The notes beneath the pieces were generated by a model. It saw only the letters and a program-made list of their open reading frames with translations. It did no database searches and was not told the DNA's origin. Source: Rheinheimera mangrovi (GTDB taxonomy: Bacteria > Pseudomonadota > Gammaproteobacteria > Enterobacterales > Alteromonadaceae). From it: a stretch of DNA of 64,000 bases. This document shows, piece by piece, positions 9,503-18,451 of the stretch. Numbering within the stretch: position 1 is the first letter of the stretch; the number at the start of each line of letters is the position of its first letter. The DNA lies in contig NZ_CP034683.1 of NCBI RefSeq assembly GCF_003990335.1, positions 2,184,501-2,248,500 of the forward strand. Direction: 5' to 3'. Made by a program: the position numbers and the translations under genes.

Positions 9503-9988
9503 TTAATATCCCAGCTTAAATTCACCTTGTTGTGGCAGCATAACGGTAGCCCTCAGTTTCCAGTCTTTGTGTTCATCAGACACCACCAGATTCCATTTAC
9601 CTTCTAAAGTCTTAGGTAAAGTGGCGACATACAGATTTTCGCCGCTACGCTCTGCAGTAACGATAAAATCATTGGCAGCAATGGTGTTGTGGAGAAACTC
9701 AAGCGACAGATGTTGGCCTAAGGTTTTATTTTGTTCGAAACGTACTATGACCTGATTGGCGGCAATCAAAGTGTTGGCATGTAAATTACGTAATTCAGCC
9801 TCTCGGTATTTGGCTAAATTCATATTAATAGCACGGCCTTCTTTGTAGTAATCATCGATCACCAGATCCGGATTATTTTGCTGCATGATGTAAATGGTGT
9901 GGCCACCTTTGATAAAGGAGACGATGGGGAAGGCGATCAATAACCAGGGCCACAGCTGTTTGTACCAGGGTTTTGTATCATGCAACAT
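9503..9988 (-). CDS. ccoH: FixH/CcoH family assembly protein
   Basis: The 161-residue protein has one membrane helix near the N terminus (WPWLLIAFPIVSFIKGGHTIYI), then NPDLVIDDYYKEGRAIN, typical of FixH/CcoH, and a periplasmic beta domain. CcoH is required for assembly and stability of cbb3 oxidase. A strong inverted repeat separates it from ccoP, suggesting that ccoNOQP and ccoHIS form partly separate transcripts. Confidence 0.9.
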   Translation of the reverse strand: MLHDTKPWYKQLWPWLLIAFPIVSFIKGGHTIYIMQQNNPDLVIDDYYKEGRAINMNLAKYREAELRNLHANTLIAANQVIVRFEQNKTLGQHLSLEFLHNTIAANDFIVTAERSGENLYVATLPKTLEGKWNLVVSDEHKDWKLRATVMLPQQGEFKLGY

Positions 9989-10008
9989 AAAGACCTCTTA
10001 CAGATAGC

Positions 10009-10035
10009 AATAAGCCCCACAAAGCGGGGCTTATT
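10009..10035 (-). terminator. Hairpin between ccoP and ccoH
   Basis: Perfect 10-bp inverted repeat AATAAGCCCC / GGGGCTTATT around a 7-nt loop, directly after the ccoP stop on the minus strand. The T-run is short (TTATT), so this could be a weak terminator or an mRNA-stabilising stem that sets the ratio between structural and assembly genes. Confidence 0.6.
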
Positions 10036-10055
10036 AGATTTAACAGCAAGACAGA

Positions 10056-11033
10056 TTACTTACTGCTTTCTTCTGGACGTGATAAACGGTAAACGTAAGC
10101 AGAGATAATATGGATTTTGTCTTCACCTAAAATCTCTTTAAACGCGGGCATCTGACCGTTACGGCCTTTATTCAGCGTTTCTTCTACAGCACCGTGTGAA
10201 CCACCGTATAACCAAGTGTTGTCCGTCAGGTTAGGTGCGCCGAATGGCAGGTTATGGGCTAAGCTGCCTTTACCATCTACGCCGTGACAAGCTGCACACA
10301 TGCCAAACTTCATTTTGCCGGCTGCTGCATCTTTATCATTTACCTTACGGCCTGACAGGCTTAATACATAAGCTGTCATCTCTTTTACACCTTGTTCACC
10401 CAAAGCATCGCCCCAGGCTGGCATAGCCGCTTTACGACCATACAGCAGGGTTTCTTTGATCTTGTCCGGCGTACCACCATATAACCAGTCATCATCTGTC
10501 AGGTTAGGGAAACCACGCTGACCACGGGCATCTGAGCCGTGACACTGTGCACAGTTTTGCAGGAACAAACGTTGACCTACTTTTAATGCATCAGCGTCAT
10601 AGGCCAAATCCAGTATGTCGCGGCTGGTGTACTTGGCAAATTCTTTGGCATAGGTTTCGCTGGCTGCATCATACTCGCGGTCCAACTGTACGTTTTTGCC
10701 ATCCAGTTTGTTTTGTTCTACAGCAGCTTTAGACTCAGCCAGGTTTTTAATACCCTGGTTTGAACTGGTCCAGTTTAAAAAGCCTTTATAGTTACCTAAG
10801 CCAGGGTAGGCGGCAAAGTAATACACCGACCAGACGATGGTGGCGTAAAACATATAAGTCCACCATTTTGGCAGAGGATTGTTAATTTCTTCAATGCCAT
10901 CAAACTCGTGACCAGTCGATTCGCCCTCTTTGACTCCAACATGGTTTTTTAAGTTCCAGGTTAAAATGACGGCGCAAAATACGATACACGCTATTGTTAA
11001 GACACTGATCCAAGTGCTCCAAAAGCTACTCAT
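10056..11033 (-). CDS. ccoP: cbb3 oxidase dihaem subunit CcoP
   Basis: The 325-residue protein has two N-terminal membrane helices (IACIVFCAVILTW; WWTYMFYATIVWSVYYFA) and two c-type haem sites, CAQCH and CAACH, each in a cytochrome c domain. CcoP passes electrons from the bc1 complex or soluble cytochromes to CcoO. I start at 11033, where AGGAG precedes the ATG seven bases upstream. The ATG lies inside the end of ccoQ (8-base overlap), so translation is coupled. Confidence 0.95.
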   Translation of the reverse strand: MSSFWSTWISVLTIACIVFCAVILTWNLKNHVGVKEGESTGHEFDGIEEINNPLPKWWTYMFYATIVWSVYYFAAYPGLGNYKGFLNWTSSNQGIKNLAESKAAVEQNKLDGKNVQLDREYDAASETYAKEFAKYTSRDILDLAYDADALKVGQRLFLQNCAQCHGSDARGQRGFPNLTDDDWLYGGTPDKIKETLLYGRKAAMPAWGDALGEQGVKEMTAYVLSLSGRKVNDKDAAAGKMKFGMCAACHGVDGKGSLAHNLPFGAPNLTDNTWLYGGSHGAVEETLNKGRNGQMPAFKEILGEDKIHIISAYVYRLSRPEESSK

Positions 11034-11208
11034 GATCCGACTCCTGTTTCTGTTGTTGTTTTGGTTTTTGGTCGTCTGCAAAAGGCAAATTTGCCTGTTC
11101 ATCGAAGTCTGGCTTGCGTTTTAGTACAAATAGCCAGACCACGAGACCAATAAAACCTACAAACACTAGCACGGTGAAAATACTGTGTAGGGTTGCAATA
11201 TCCATCAT
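11026..11208 (-). CDS. ccoQ: cbb3 oxidase small subunit CcoQ
   Basis: The 60-residue protein has one membrane helix (IFTVLVFVGFIGLVVWLF) and then a charged tail LKRKPDFDEQANLPFADD, typical of CcoQ/FixQ, which stabilises the core complex. It starts two bases after ccoO and overlaps ccoP. Confidence 0.9.
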   Translation of the reverse strand: MMDIATLHSIFTVLVFVGFIGLVVWLFVLKRKPDFDEQANLPFADDQKPKQQQKQESDHE

Positions 11209-11210
11209 TA

Positions 11211-11852
11211 TTACTTCAGCGCCGTGCCAAGGGATTGCAGATAGGCAATTAATGCCTGCATCTCTGTTTTTCCTTTGACAGATTCTGTAGCAGCCGCGAT
11301 TTCTTCGGCAGAGTACATCACGCCGTCTTCATCGTTTGCAGGCATTTTGCCTTTAGTTAACTTGTTGAAGATTTCCATCTTTTTCGGAGTTAACTCGCCA
11401 TCCAGCGTGTTTGTCGCCAGCCATGGAAAACCAGGCATATTCGACTGAGGCACAACGTCACGTGGGTTCATTAAGTGCGCATAGTGCCAGTCATCACTGT
11501 AACGACCGCCAACACGGGCTAAATCAGGACCAGTACGTTTTGAACCCCATAAAAATGGATGTTCCCATACACTTTCACCGGCAACAGAGTAGTGACCGTA
11601 ACGTTCCACTTCATGGCGGAACGGGCGGATCATCTGACTGTGGCAGTTGACACATCCTTCACGGATATAAATGTCACGGCCTTCCAGTTGTAGCGCTGTG
11701 TACGGCTTTAAGCCGTCCACAGGTTCGGTGGTTTCTTTTAAAAACAGCAGCGGAGTGATTTCAACCAGAGTACCAAAGCTGATTGCAAGCACTGTGCCTA
11801 TGGCTAACCAGCCAGCACTTTTCTCAAAAAATTCATGATAGTTCTTAGACAC
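11211..11852 (-). CDS. ccoO: cbb3 oxidase monohaem subunit CcoO
   Basis: The 213-residue protein has an N-terminal membrane anchor ([19 protein letters not shown]) and one haem c site CVNCH in [15 protein letters not shown], then [21 protein letters not shown], diagnostic for CcoO/FixO. It carries electrons from CcoP to the CcoN binuclear centre. It follows ccoN by ten bases. Confidence 0.96.
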   Translation of the reverse strand: MSKNYHEFFEKSAGWLAIGTVLAISFGTLVEITPLLFLKETTEPVDGLKPYTALQLEGRDIYIREGCVNCHSQMIRPFRHEVERYGHYSVAGESVWEHPFLWGSKRTGPDLARVGGRYSDDWHYAHLMNPRDVVPQSNMPGFPWLATNTLDGELTPKKMEIFNKLTKGKMPANDEDGVMYSAEEIAAATESVKGKTEMQALIAYLQSLGTALK

Positions 11853-11862
11853 AATAAGCTCC

Positions 11863-13293
11863 TTACGCTGCTTCAGCTACTGGTTCCAGAGCACCATCTT
11901 TCGCTCTGATAGTTTTCACAACGTTATACGCCATGACCAGCATACCTGTGACGACAAAACAGCCACCGATAAAGCGCATCAGGTAGAACGGGTAAGAGGC
12001 TTCTAAGCTTTGTACAAAGCTGTAGGTCAGGGTGCCGTCAGTGTTGACTGCACGCCACATCATGCCTTGCATAATGCCGCTGATCCACATAGCAACAATG
12101 TACAGAACCACGCCGATAGTGTGTAACCAGAAGTGGGTGTTGATCAGCTTGATGCTGTACATCCGGCCCTGGTTATAAATATTCGGGATCAGGTGGTAAA
12201 TAGCGCCGATAGACACCATGGCAACCCAACCTAAAGCACCTGAGTGTACGTGACCTACTGTCCAGTCTGTGTAATGCGACAGCGCGTTTACAGACTTGAT
12301 CGCCATCATAGGACCTTCGAAAGTCGACATACCGTAGAAAGACAGTGACACGATCAGGAAACGTAAGATAGGGTCAGTTTTCAGTTTATGCCAGGCACCA
12401 GACAGTGTCATGATACCATTGATCATGCCACCCCAGCTTGGTACGAACAGGATGACTGACATCACCATACCTACAGACTGAGTCCAGTCTGGCAGGGCAG
12501 TGTAGTGCAAGTGGTGTGAACCGGCCCAGATGTACAGCGCGATCAGAGCCCAGAAGTGCACCACTGATAAACGGTAGGAGTACACAGGACGGCCAGCCTG
12601 TTTTGGTACGAAGTAATACATCATACCCAGGAAGCCTGCTGTTAATAAGAAACCTACAGCGTTGTGACCATACCACCATTGCACCATGGCATCTACTGCA
12701 CCAGCGTAAACAGAATACGACTTGGTGAAAGACACTGGCACTGCCATGCTGTTTACTATGTGCAGAGCTGCAACGGTAATAATAAAACCACCGTAAAACC
12801 AGTTTGCCACGTAAATATGGCTGGTTTTACGTTTAACCAGTGTGCCGAAGAACACTATGGCATACGAAATCCAGACCACTGCAATCAAAATGTCGATTGG
12901 CCATTCCAGCTCAGCATATTCTTTACTGCTGTTACCTATACCCTGAGGCAAAGTAATAATTGCGGCAATAATGACTGCTTGCCAGCCAATAAAAGTAAAC
13001 ATCGCAAGCTTCTCGGCAAAAAGCCTGACCTGGCAGGTACGCTGAACCACATAATAAGACGTGGCAAACAGAGCACTTGTACCAAAGGCGAAGATTACTG
13101 CGTTAGTGTGAAGAGGACGAAGACGACTGTATGTAAACCATGCCGTGTCAAAATTAAGTGCGGGCCAATACAGTTGCGCCGCAAGTAATACACCCAACCC
13201 CATACCGACAATACCCCACATCACTGTGGTGACGGCAAAAAGGCGGACAACGGTATAGTTGTAGTCAACATTTAACGATTTGGTCTGGCTCAT
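11863..13293 (-). CDS. ccoN: cbb3 oxidase catalytic subunit CcoN
   Basis: The 476-residue protein has about twelve membrane helices and the haem-copper oxidase His ligands: [11 protein letters not shown] (low-spin haem), [10 protein letters not shown] (copper B), [13 protein letters not shown] (copper B His pair) and [12 protein letters not shown]. This is the oxygen-reducing, proton-pumping subunit with high oxygen affinity. It is the first gene of ccoNOQP. The 290-base region upstream is divergent from a lipoprotein gene and holds at best a weak FNR-like sequence. Confidence 0.97.
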   Translation of the reverse strand: MSQTKSLNVDYNYTVVRLFAVTTVMWGIVGMGLGVLLAAQLYWPALNFDTAWFTYSRLRPLHTNAVIFAFGTSALFATSYYVVQRTCQVRLFAEKLAMFTFIGWQAVIIAAIITLPQGIGNSSKEYAELEWPIDILIAVVWISYAIVFFGTLVKRKTSHIYVANWFYGGFIITVAALHIVNSMAVPVSFTKSYSVYAGAVDAMVQWWYGHNAVGFLLTAGFLGMMYYFVPKQAGRPVYSYRLSVVHFWALIALYIWAGSHHLHYTALPDWTQSVGMVMSVILFVPSWGGMINGIMTLSGAWHKLKTDPILRFLIVSLSFYGMSTFEGPMMAIKSVNALSHYTDWTVGHVHSGALGWVAMVSIGAIYHLIPNIYNQGRMYSIKLINTHFWLHTIGVVLYIVAMWISGIMQGMMWRAVNTDGTLTYSFVQSLEASYPFYLMRFIGGCFVVTGMLVMAYNVVKTIRAKDGALEPVAEAA

Positions 13294-13583
13294 GTTGAGT
13301 TCCGCTGCAGTTTATTGCTAGTGATTAAAAATTCACCCTAAGGTGACCCTTCTTATTGTTGATTAACAGTGTAGCAGCCTCCGTAACAAGCAAAGCAACT
13401 AAACCCCTAACCATTTTGGGGCGAAATAATACGAGTTTTGCCTTTAAAAAGATAGGCAAAACAGCCGCTTTTATGATGTAGAACAATACTGCTGGTCGCA
13501 AAATAACCAATTACAGCAGTGTTTTGCGTTTCATCGCAGCAAGAAGGTACACTTAGCATCCTTTATCTAAGGAAAATGATCAG

Positions 13584-13988
13584 ATGAGATTCTTCGTCCT
13601 CGCTTTTTATTTGTTCTGTCTTGCTGCCTGTTCAGAGCAAAAGCCTCAGTTGCAGAGCGAAGTATTGCAACTGCATCAGGACCAGAACGTCAGCGTAAGT
13701 TTAAGCCCGGCTGATGCGCCGGTCGAAGAAATTCTAAACTGGACTATCGAATTGTCGGACGGTTGGAAAATCAAACAAGCAGAAGTGACAGGTCTGTCGA
13801 TGAGTATGGGCACTATACCGCTAGTGTTTAAAGCTGTGGCTGGGCAGTCACAGCTTTATAGTACTGAAATGGTGTTGGGTGCCTGCAGTCAGCCGAGAAT
13901 GCAGTGGCAATTGCAGTTGACACTGCTTCATGCCACAGAAGGGGAAAAGCTGTTGCTGTTGCCTTTTTATTCCAGCTGGCCAGACTAA
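13584..13988 (+). CDS. Small lipoprotein of unknown function
   Basis: The 134-residue protein has a lipoprotein signal peptide ending in the lipobox LAAC (Cys around residue 13). The mature part reads as a small beta-rich domain (LNWTIELSDGWKI; GLSMSMGTIPLVF). AAGGAAA precedes the start. It diverges from ccoN and converges with the mutarotase gene, overlapping its 3' end by four bases. The MSMG segment recalls copper-handling or FixH-like folds, but I cannot assign a family. Confidence 0.65.
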   Translation: MRFFVLAFYLFCLAACSEQKPQLQSEVLQLHQDQNVSVSLSPADAPVEEILNWTIELSDGWKIKQAEVTGLSMSMGTIPLVFKAVAGQSQLYSTEMVLGACSQPRMQWQLQLTLLHATEGEKLLLLPFYSSWPD

Positions 13989-14836
13989 GCCAAATAACGG
14001 ATTTGTTGTACCAATTGCAGCGGGGCTTTATTGCTCAGATCCAAGCGGGCTGTTTCTACGCAAACATAATCCAGATAACCTGTATCTGGTAAGTCTTTTA
14101 ATGCTGCCGCTTTTTCTGTCCATGGATTCCATAACACGCTGGCATCGTGGCCTAGCTGAGCGATCTGCACAGCAGTGCTTTGCTGATCTAAAGTTAACTC
14201 ATCTGCGGTATTAAGATAAACCCTGTCCACTTCTGCTGTGAATTTCAGTTCAGCCTGTGTCTGCACAAAACGCCCGCCGCCTTGTACTTTATCCAGATAA
14301 TCTCCGGACAAGGGACTGACTGAAACCTGATGCACTGAATCCACGTTAAAATAGCTATGCAATGCAGCTTGCTGTATGCCCTGGTCCGAGTTTAGCGTCA
14401 GGGTTAAAGCGGTTTCGGTTAACTGCAGGGTCAAACTTAAATAAGAAGGCGCGTCGGAATAAGGCAAAGCTTTGGTTTCTATACTAAACTCAATGCTGAC
14501 AGCGGATCCGGTGACTGACTGGGTCACAAGCTGCCAAAGTTCAGTACGCACTACGCCATGATTCGGTAACTTTTGTGCTGCAGGGTTAAACTCTGCTGCT
14601 ACAGGTCCAAACCAGGGCCAGCATACAGGTACGCCTCCGCGGATAGGGGTATTATTTTGCCATGCCGCTTTAGGTGATAAATAAATGACCTCAACCTCTG
14701 CTGTTGGCTTATAAGAGAGCAGGTGAGCGCCATAGCTGCTAATGACAGCTGTTGCCTGACCACAAGTGAGTACAAAACAAGGTAAATCCTCTAAGTGGGC
14801 AAACCCGGAGAGTTGAGTAATGGCGTTGCTGGACAT
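13985..14836 (-). CDS. yeaD: D-hexose-6-phosphate mutarotase (YeaD family)
   Basis: The 283-residue protein belongs to the aldose 1-epimerase-like YeaD family: SSYGAHLLSYKP near the N terminus, RGGVPVCWPWFGP, NHGVVRTELWQL with the catalytic-type His, HSYFNVDS, and a late DRVYLNT. These enzymes interconvert anomers of glucose-6-phosphate and related hexose phosphates. Placement downstream of gapA on the same strand matches the E. coli gapA-yeaD pair, here separated by a terminator hairpin. Confidence 0.88.
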   Translation of the reverse strand: MSSNAITQLSGFAHLEDLPCFVLTCGQATAVISSYGAHLLSYKPTAEVEVIYLSPKAAWQNNTPIRGGVPVCWPWFGPVAAEFNPAAQKLPNHGVVRTELWQLVTQSVTGSAVSIEFSIETKALPYSDAPSYLSLTLQLTETALTLTLNSDQGIQQAALHSYFNVDSVHQVSVSPLSGDYLDKVQGGGRFVQTQAELKFTAEVDRVYLNTADELTLDQQSTAVQIAQLGHDASVLWNPWTEKAAALKDLPDTGYLDYVCVETARLDLSNKAPLQLVQQIRYLA

Positions 14837-14857
14837 CTGATGACCTCAAATTCAGGA

Positions 14858-14884
14858 GAAAGAAAAGGCGGCTAAAAAGCCGCC
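14858..14884 (-). terminator. Terminator after gapA
   Basis: Stem GGCGGCT / AGCCGCC with an AAAA loop; on the minus strand it is followed by CTTTTCTTTCT. It sits between the gapA stop and the mutarotase start. Confidence 0.8.
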
Positions 14885-14903
14885 TCTGCAAAGGTTCTGA
14901 AGC

Positions 14904-15917
14904 TTACTGACTATGTTTCATCAGTTCAACAGTGTTGTCGAGCATACGGTTACTGAAACCCCACTCGTTGTCATACCATGCCATTACTTTCACCAGACGA
15001 CCGTTTACGCGGGTTTCACTGGCATCAAAAATAGATGACATTGGGTTGTGGTTGAAATCGACTGATACCAATGGTAAATCGTTGACCGCTAATACCTGAT
15101 TCATCGGGCTTTGTGCTGCAGCTTTACGGATAATATCGTTGACTTCTTCTACCGTGGTGTTACGACCGGCAATAAAAGATAAATCCACTAAAGAAACGTT
15201 TAGGGTAGGAACACGTACGGCTAAACCGTCAAATTTACCTTTCAGTTCAGGCACTACTAAGCCTACAGCTGCAGCTGCACCGGTTTGAGTTGGGATCATC
15301 GACATCGCAGCGGCACGGGCACGACGCACGTCTGTGTGGTACACATCACTTAAACGCTGGTCGTTGGTGTAAGCGTGAATAGTGGTCATTAAACCTGATT
15401 CGATGCCTAAGGCGTCGTTTAACGGCTTGGCGATAGGAGATAAACAGTTGGTGGTGCATGAAGCGTTAGAAATGATGGTCATGTCTTTAGTAATGACATC
15501 ATGGTTTACGCCATACACTACAGTCGCATCCACATCTTTCGCCGGAGCAGAGATAATGACTTTCTTTGCACCTGCTGTTAAGTGAGCACCTGCAGTCTGA
15601 CGGTTGGTGAACAGACCTGTACATTCCAGTACTACGTCGACATTTAATTCGGCCCATGGCAGGTTCGCCGGACTACGTTCACTTAAGGTCAGAATTTCAT
15701 CTTTATTAACGAAAATGGCTTTGTCTGAGTGCTCTACGTCAGCGAAGAAAATGCCGTGAGCTGTGTCGTACTTCAGTAGATGAGCATTAATAGCGGCATC
15801 GCCTAAATCGTTGATGGCTACAACTTTGATGTCATAATTCTTCTTTGACTCATATAAAGCGCGTAAAACGTTGCGGCCAATACGACCAAAACCATTAATT
15901 GCTACACGAATTGTCAT
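14904..15917 (-). CDS. gapA: Glyceraldehyde-3-phosphate dehydrogenase, type I
   Basis: The 337-residue protein has the NAD-binding start [18 protein letters not shown], the active-site segment [11 protein letters not shown] (Cys around 155), THAYTNDQ, and the C-terminal [12 protein letters not shown]. It catalyses phosphorylating oxidation of GAP to 1,3-bisphosphoglycerate. A perfect HexR-like palindrome lies 29-43 bases upstream of the start, so the gene is probably controlled by 2-keto-3-deoxy-6-phosphogluconate through HexR. A second, longer GAPDH is encoded at 25.8 kb. Confidence 0.97.
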   Translation of the reverse strand: MTIRVAINGFGRIGRNVLRALYESKKNYDIKVVAINDLGDAAINAHLLKYDTAHGIFFADVEHSDKAIFVNKDEILTLSERSPANLPWAELNVDVVLECTGLFTNRQTAGAHLTAGAKKVIISAPAKDVDATVVYGVNHDVITKDMTIISNASCTTNCLSPIAKPLNDALGIESGLMTTIHAYTNDQRLSDVYHTDVRRARAAAMSMIPTQTGAAAAVGLVVPELKGKFDGLAVRVPTLNVSLVDLSFIAGRNTTVEEVNDIIRKAAAQSPMNQVLAVNDLPLVSVDFNHNPMSSIFDASETRVNGRLVKVMAWYDNEWGFSNRMLDNTVELMKHSQ

Positions 15918-15945
15918 AACCTATCCCCAGACTGTAATTTAATTC

Positions 15946-15960
15946 TGTAATAAAATTACA
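15946..15960 (-). promoter_or_regulatory. HexR-like operator upstream of gapA
   Basis: TGTAAT-AAA-ATTACA is a perfect 15-bp palindrome matching the HexR consensus known from Shewanella and enterobacteria. A second, imperfect copy (TGTAAT-TTA-ATTCTG) overlaps at 15933-15947. The site lies between the divergent gapA and malQ. No hexR gene is in the window. Confidence 0.7.
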
Positions 15961-16102
15961 TTTTTTGTCATTCTTTTCAAGTACAAAAAAGTTATGCATT
16001 CGTATTTTCTTAATCCAGGTCTTGAATCTGGAGTAGACTGTGATAATTAATTTTCGCTAACCATTTACTTTTCCGAGCAAAATGCGGGTCCCTGGAGCCT
16101 TT

Positions 16103-18286
16103 ATGGACAAACAATTACTTTCCGATCTGATTGCCTTCACAGGCATAGAAACAAAATTTACCGACGCATGGGGCAACCAATCAGAAGTCGAAGAGAAAAA
16201 TTTACTCACTTTATTAGCAGCCCAGGGTTTTGCTGTGGATAACGATGCGTTAACCCGCGAGCAGTTAATTGAGCGCCAACAAGATCACTGGGAGCTATTG
16301 CTCGATCCTGTGTCGGTGCAAAAAGCCGGGCAAGATACACAAATTCAGTTGAAGTTACCTATCGCCTTAGCCAATACACCTTTAGAGCTTGTATTGAACA
16401 CTGAACAAGGTAAAACATATACCTTTACAGTGACTGCGACAGAGGATGCTGATTTAAACCAGGTGATAGTATTTGACGGTGAAGAATATCAACAATATCA
16501 ATGGACTTTGCCATTACTGCTTGAGCAGGGTTATCACAGTTTAAGCTTGACTTTAGGTGAGCTGGATTTTGTTCAGTCATTGATCATTACACCACCTGCC
16601 TGTTTCCAGCCTGCCGAATTTAAGAAGCAAAAACAATGGGGCGTATCGGTGCAATTGTACTGTGTGCGTTCAGAACAGAATTGGGGTATTGGAGACTTTG
16701 CGGACTTACGTTTCCTGCTGGGGCATTTAGCCAAACAAGGCGCTGATTTTGTCGGTTTAAACCCCATCCATGCACTTTATCCAGCCATGCCGGAATCTGC
16801 CAGCCCTTATAGCCCATCTTCACGTCGCTGGTTAAATATTATTTATTTAGCCGTGCCTGAAATGTTGGGTTTTGATCAATGCCAGCAGGTTAAACAGTTG
16901 GTTAATGCGCCAGGCTTTAAGCAGCAGCTAGAGGCTGCGCGTGCTGCTGAATGGGTTGACTACAGCGCTGTGACCCGTTTGAAGCTGCCGGTGTTAAAGG
17001 CACTGTATCAATGGTTTACTGAGCATCAGGCTGAACATACTGAACTTGCTCAGGCATTTTCTGTATTTAAACAACAATCTGGTGAAAGTTTATTACAATT
17101 GGCGTTGTACGATGCAATTCACGCCCATTTAATTCAAAAAGATGCGCATGCGTGGGGCTGGCCTGTATGGCCTGAAGCCTGGCAAAGACCTGATAGCGCT
17201 GAAGTGCTGGCATTTGCCGAAGAACATGCCCATGAACTGGATTTTTACTGCTATCTGCAATTCATTGCCCGTGAACAGCTGGCAAAAGCGCAAGCCTTTG
17301 CCAAAGAGCAGGGCATGTTATTAGGTTTGTACCGTGATTTAGCTGTTGGCGTCAGTGAAGCTTCGACTGAAATCTGGGGGAACCCTGAACTGTATTGCCG
17401 TGGTGCCAGCGTAGGTGCGCCGCCTGATATTTTAGGACCTAAAGGCCAGAACTGGGGTTTACCTCCTATGCTGCCTTATCAAATGTTCCAGCAAGCTTAC
17501 CGGCCTATGATCGATTTATTCCGCGCTAATATGCAAAATTCAGGTGCGCTGCGTATTGACCATGTTATGGCCTTATTACGCTTATGGTGGGTGCCGAAAG
17601 GAGCTGAAAGTGCAGGGGACGGAGCTTATGTGTATTACCCGATCCAGGATTTATTAGGTATTTTAGCTCTTGAGTCGCAGCGCCATCAGGTGGTGGTGAT
17701 AGGTGAAGACTTAGGCACAGTACCAGACGGCATTCGTGAAATACTGGCTGAGTACGGTATGTATTCTTACCGGGTGTTTTTCTTTGAAAAAGCCGAAGAT
17801 GGTGGTTACGTGTCCCCGGCTCACTATCCGGTGCAGGCTATGGCGACGTTAACAACCCATGATATGCCAACTTTAATAGGTTACTGGCACTGTGATGACT
17901 TGCATTTAGGTAAAAAAGTGGGGCTGTATCGTGATGATCAGTTACCTGCATTATTTGAATCCCGTCATAAAGACAAACAAAAAATCCTTGATTCATTGCA
18001 TGGCCATCAAATGTTGGACTCGAATTTTGACCACAATGTAGACCATGTCGGTATGAGTACTGAGCTGAGTCATGCCATTCAGCGCCATGTTGCTAAAGGC
18101 TCTAGTCAGTTATTGTGTTTGCAGTTGGAAGACTGGATGGAAATGACACAACCAGTGAATATACCGGGCACCAGCGATGAATACCCGAACTGGCGACGCA
18201 AGTTGACTATGACCTTAGAACAACTGGCGCAGCAGCAAAATGTTAATCAATTACTGCAAGAGCTGACTCGTTTACGTCGTAGTTAA
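16103..18286 (+). CDS. malQ: 4-alpha-glucanotransferase (amylomaltase)
   Basis: The 727-residue protein is a GH77 enzyme with an N-terminal beta domain of about 150 residues. Catalytic segments are LRIDHVMALLRLWW (nucleophile Asp), IGEDLGTVP (acid/base Glu) and TTHDMPT (third Asp). It transfers maltosyl and longer glucan units between oligosaccharides during maltodextrin and glycogen turnover. I prefer the ATG at 16103 (GGAG six bases upstream) over the in-frame ATG at 16082. It is divergent from gapA and ends in its own terminator before glgB. Confidence 0.95.
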   Translation: MDKQLLSDLIAFTGIETKFTDAWGNQSEVEEKNLLTLLAAQGFAVDNDALTREQLIERQQDHWELLLDPVSVQKAGQDTQIQLKLPIALANTPLELVLNTEQGKTYTFTVTATEDADLNQVIVFDGEEYQQYQWTLPLLLEQGYHSLSLTLGELDFVQSLIITPPACFQPAEFKKQKQWGVSVQLYCVRSEQNWGIGDFADLRFLLGHLAKQGADFVGLNPIHALYPAMPESASPYSPSSRRWLNIIYLAVPEMLGFDQCQQVKQLVNAPGFKQQLEAARAAEWVDYSAVTRLKLPVLKALYQWFTEHQAEHTELAQAFSVFKQQSGESLLQLALYDAIHAHLIQKDAHAWGWPVWPEAWQRPDSAEVLAFAEEHAHELDFYCYLQFIAREQLAKAQAFAKEQGMLLGLYRDLAVGVSEASTEIWGNPELYCRGASVGAPPDILGPKGQNWGLPPMLPYQMFQQAYRPMIDLFRANMQNSGALRIDHVMALLRLWWVPKGAESAGDGAYVYYPIQDLLGILALESQRHQVVVIGEDLGTVPDGIREILAEYGMYSYRVFFFEKAEDGGYVSPAHYPVQAMATLTTHDMPTLIGYWHCDDLHLGKKVGLYRDDQLPALFESRHKDKQKILDSLHGHQMLDSNFDHNVDHVGMSTELSHAIQRHVAKGSSQLLCLQLEDWMEMTQPVNIPGTSDEYPNWRRKLTMTLEQLAQQQNVNQLLQELTRLRRS

Positions 18287-18368
18287 CAGGCGCTAAAGTC
18301 ACGATGTAATTCGAATTTTTGAGGCCATAGCAAAAAACTAAAGCGATGGCTTCAAATAATTCGGTTAT

Positions 18369-18400
18369 AAAACTGCCATAACCCCATGGCAGTTTTATTG
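18369..18400 (+). terminator. Terminator after malQ
   Basis: Stem AAAACTGCCA / TGGCAGTTTT with an 8-nt loop, followed by ATTGTAATTT, 80 bases past the malQ stop. Confidence 0.75.
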
Positions 18401-18451
18401 TAATTTGTTATCTTAGAGACCAAGACGGTAAAAAAATCAAAAGGATAGTTC

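Noticed and set aside
12664..13188. 174-codon plus-strand ORF within ccoN
   Set aside because: Antisense to a highly conserved oxidase subunit; composition is that of a shadow frame.
13356..13369. FNR-like sequence TTGTT-GATT-AACAG upstream of ccoN
   Set aside because: Only 7 of 10 conserved positions match and the inner bases of both half-sites are wrong; too weak to list as a site.
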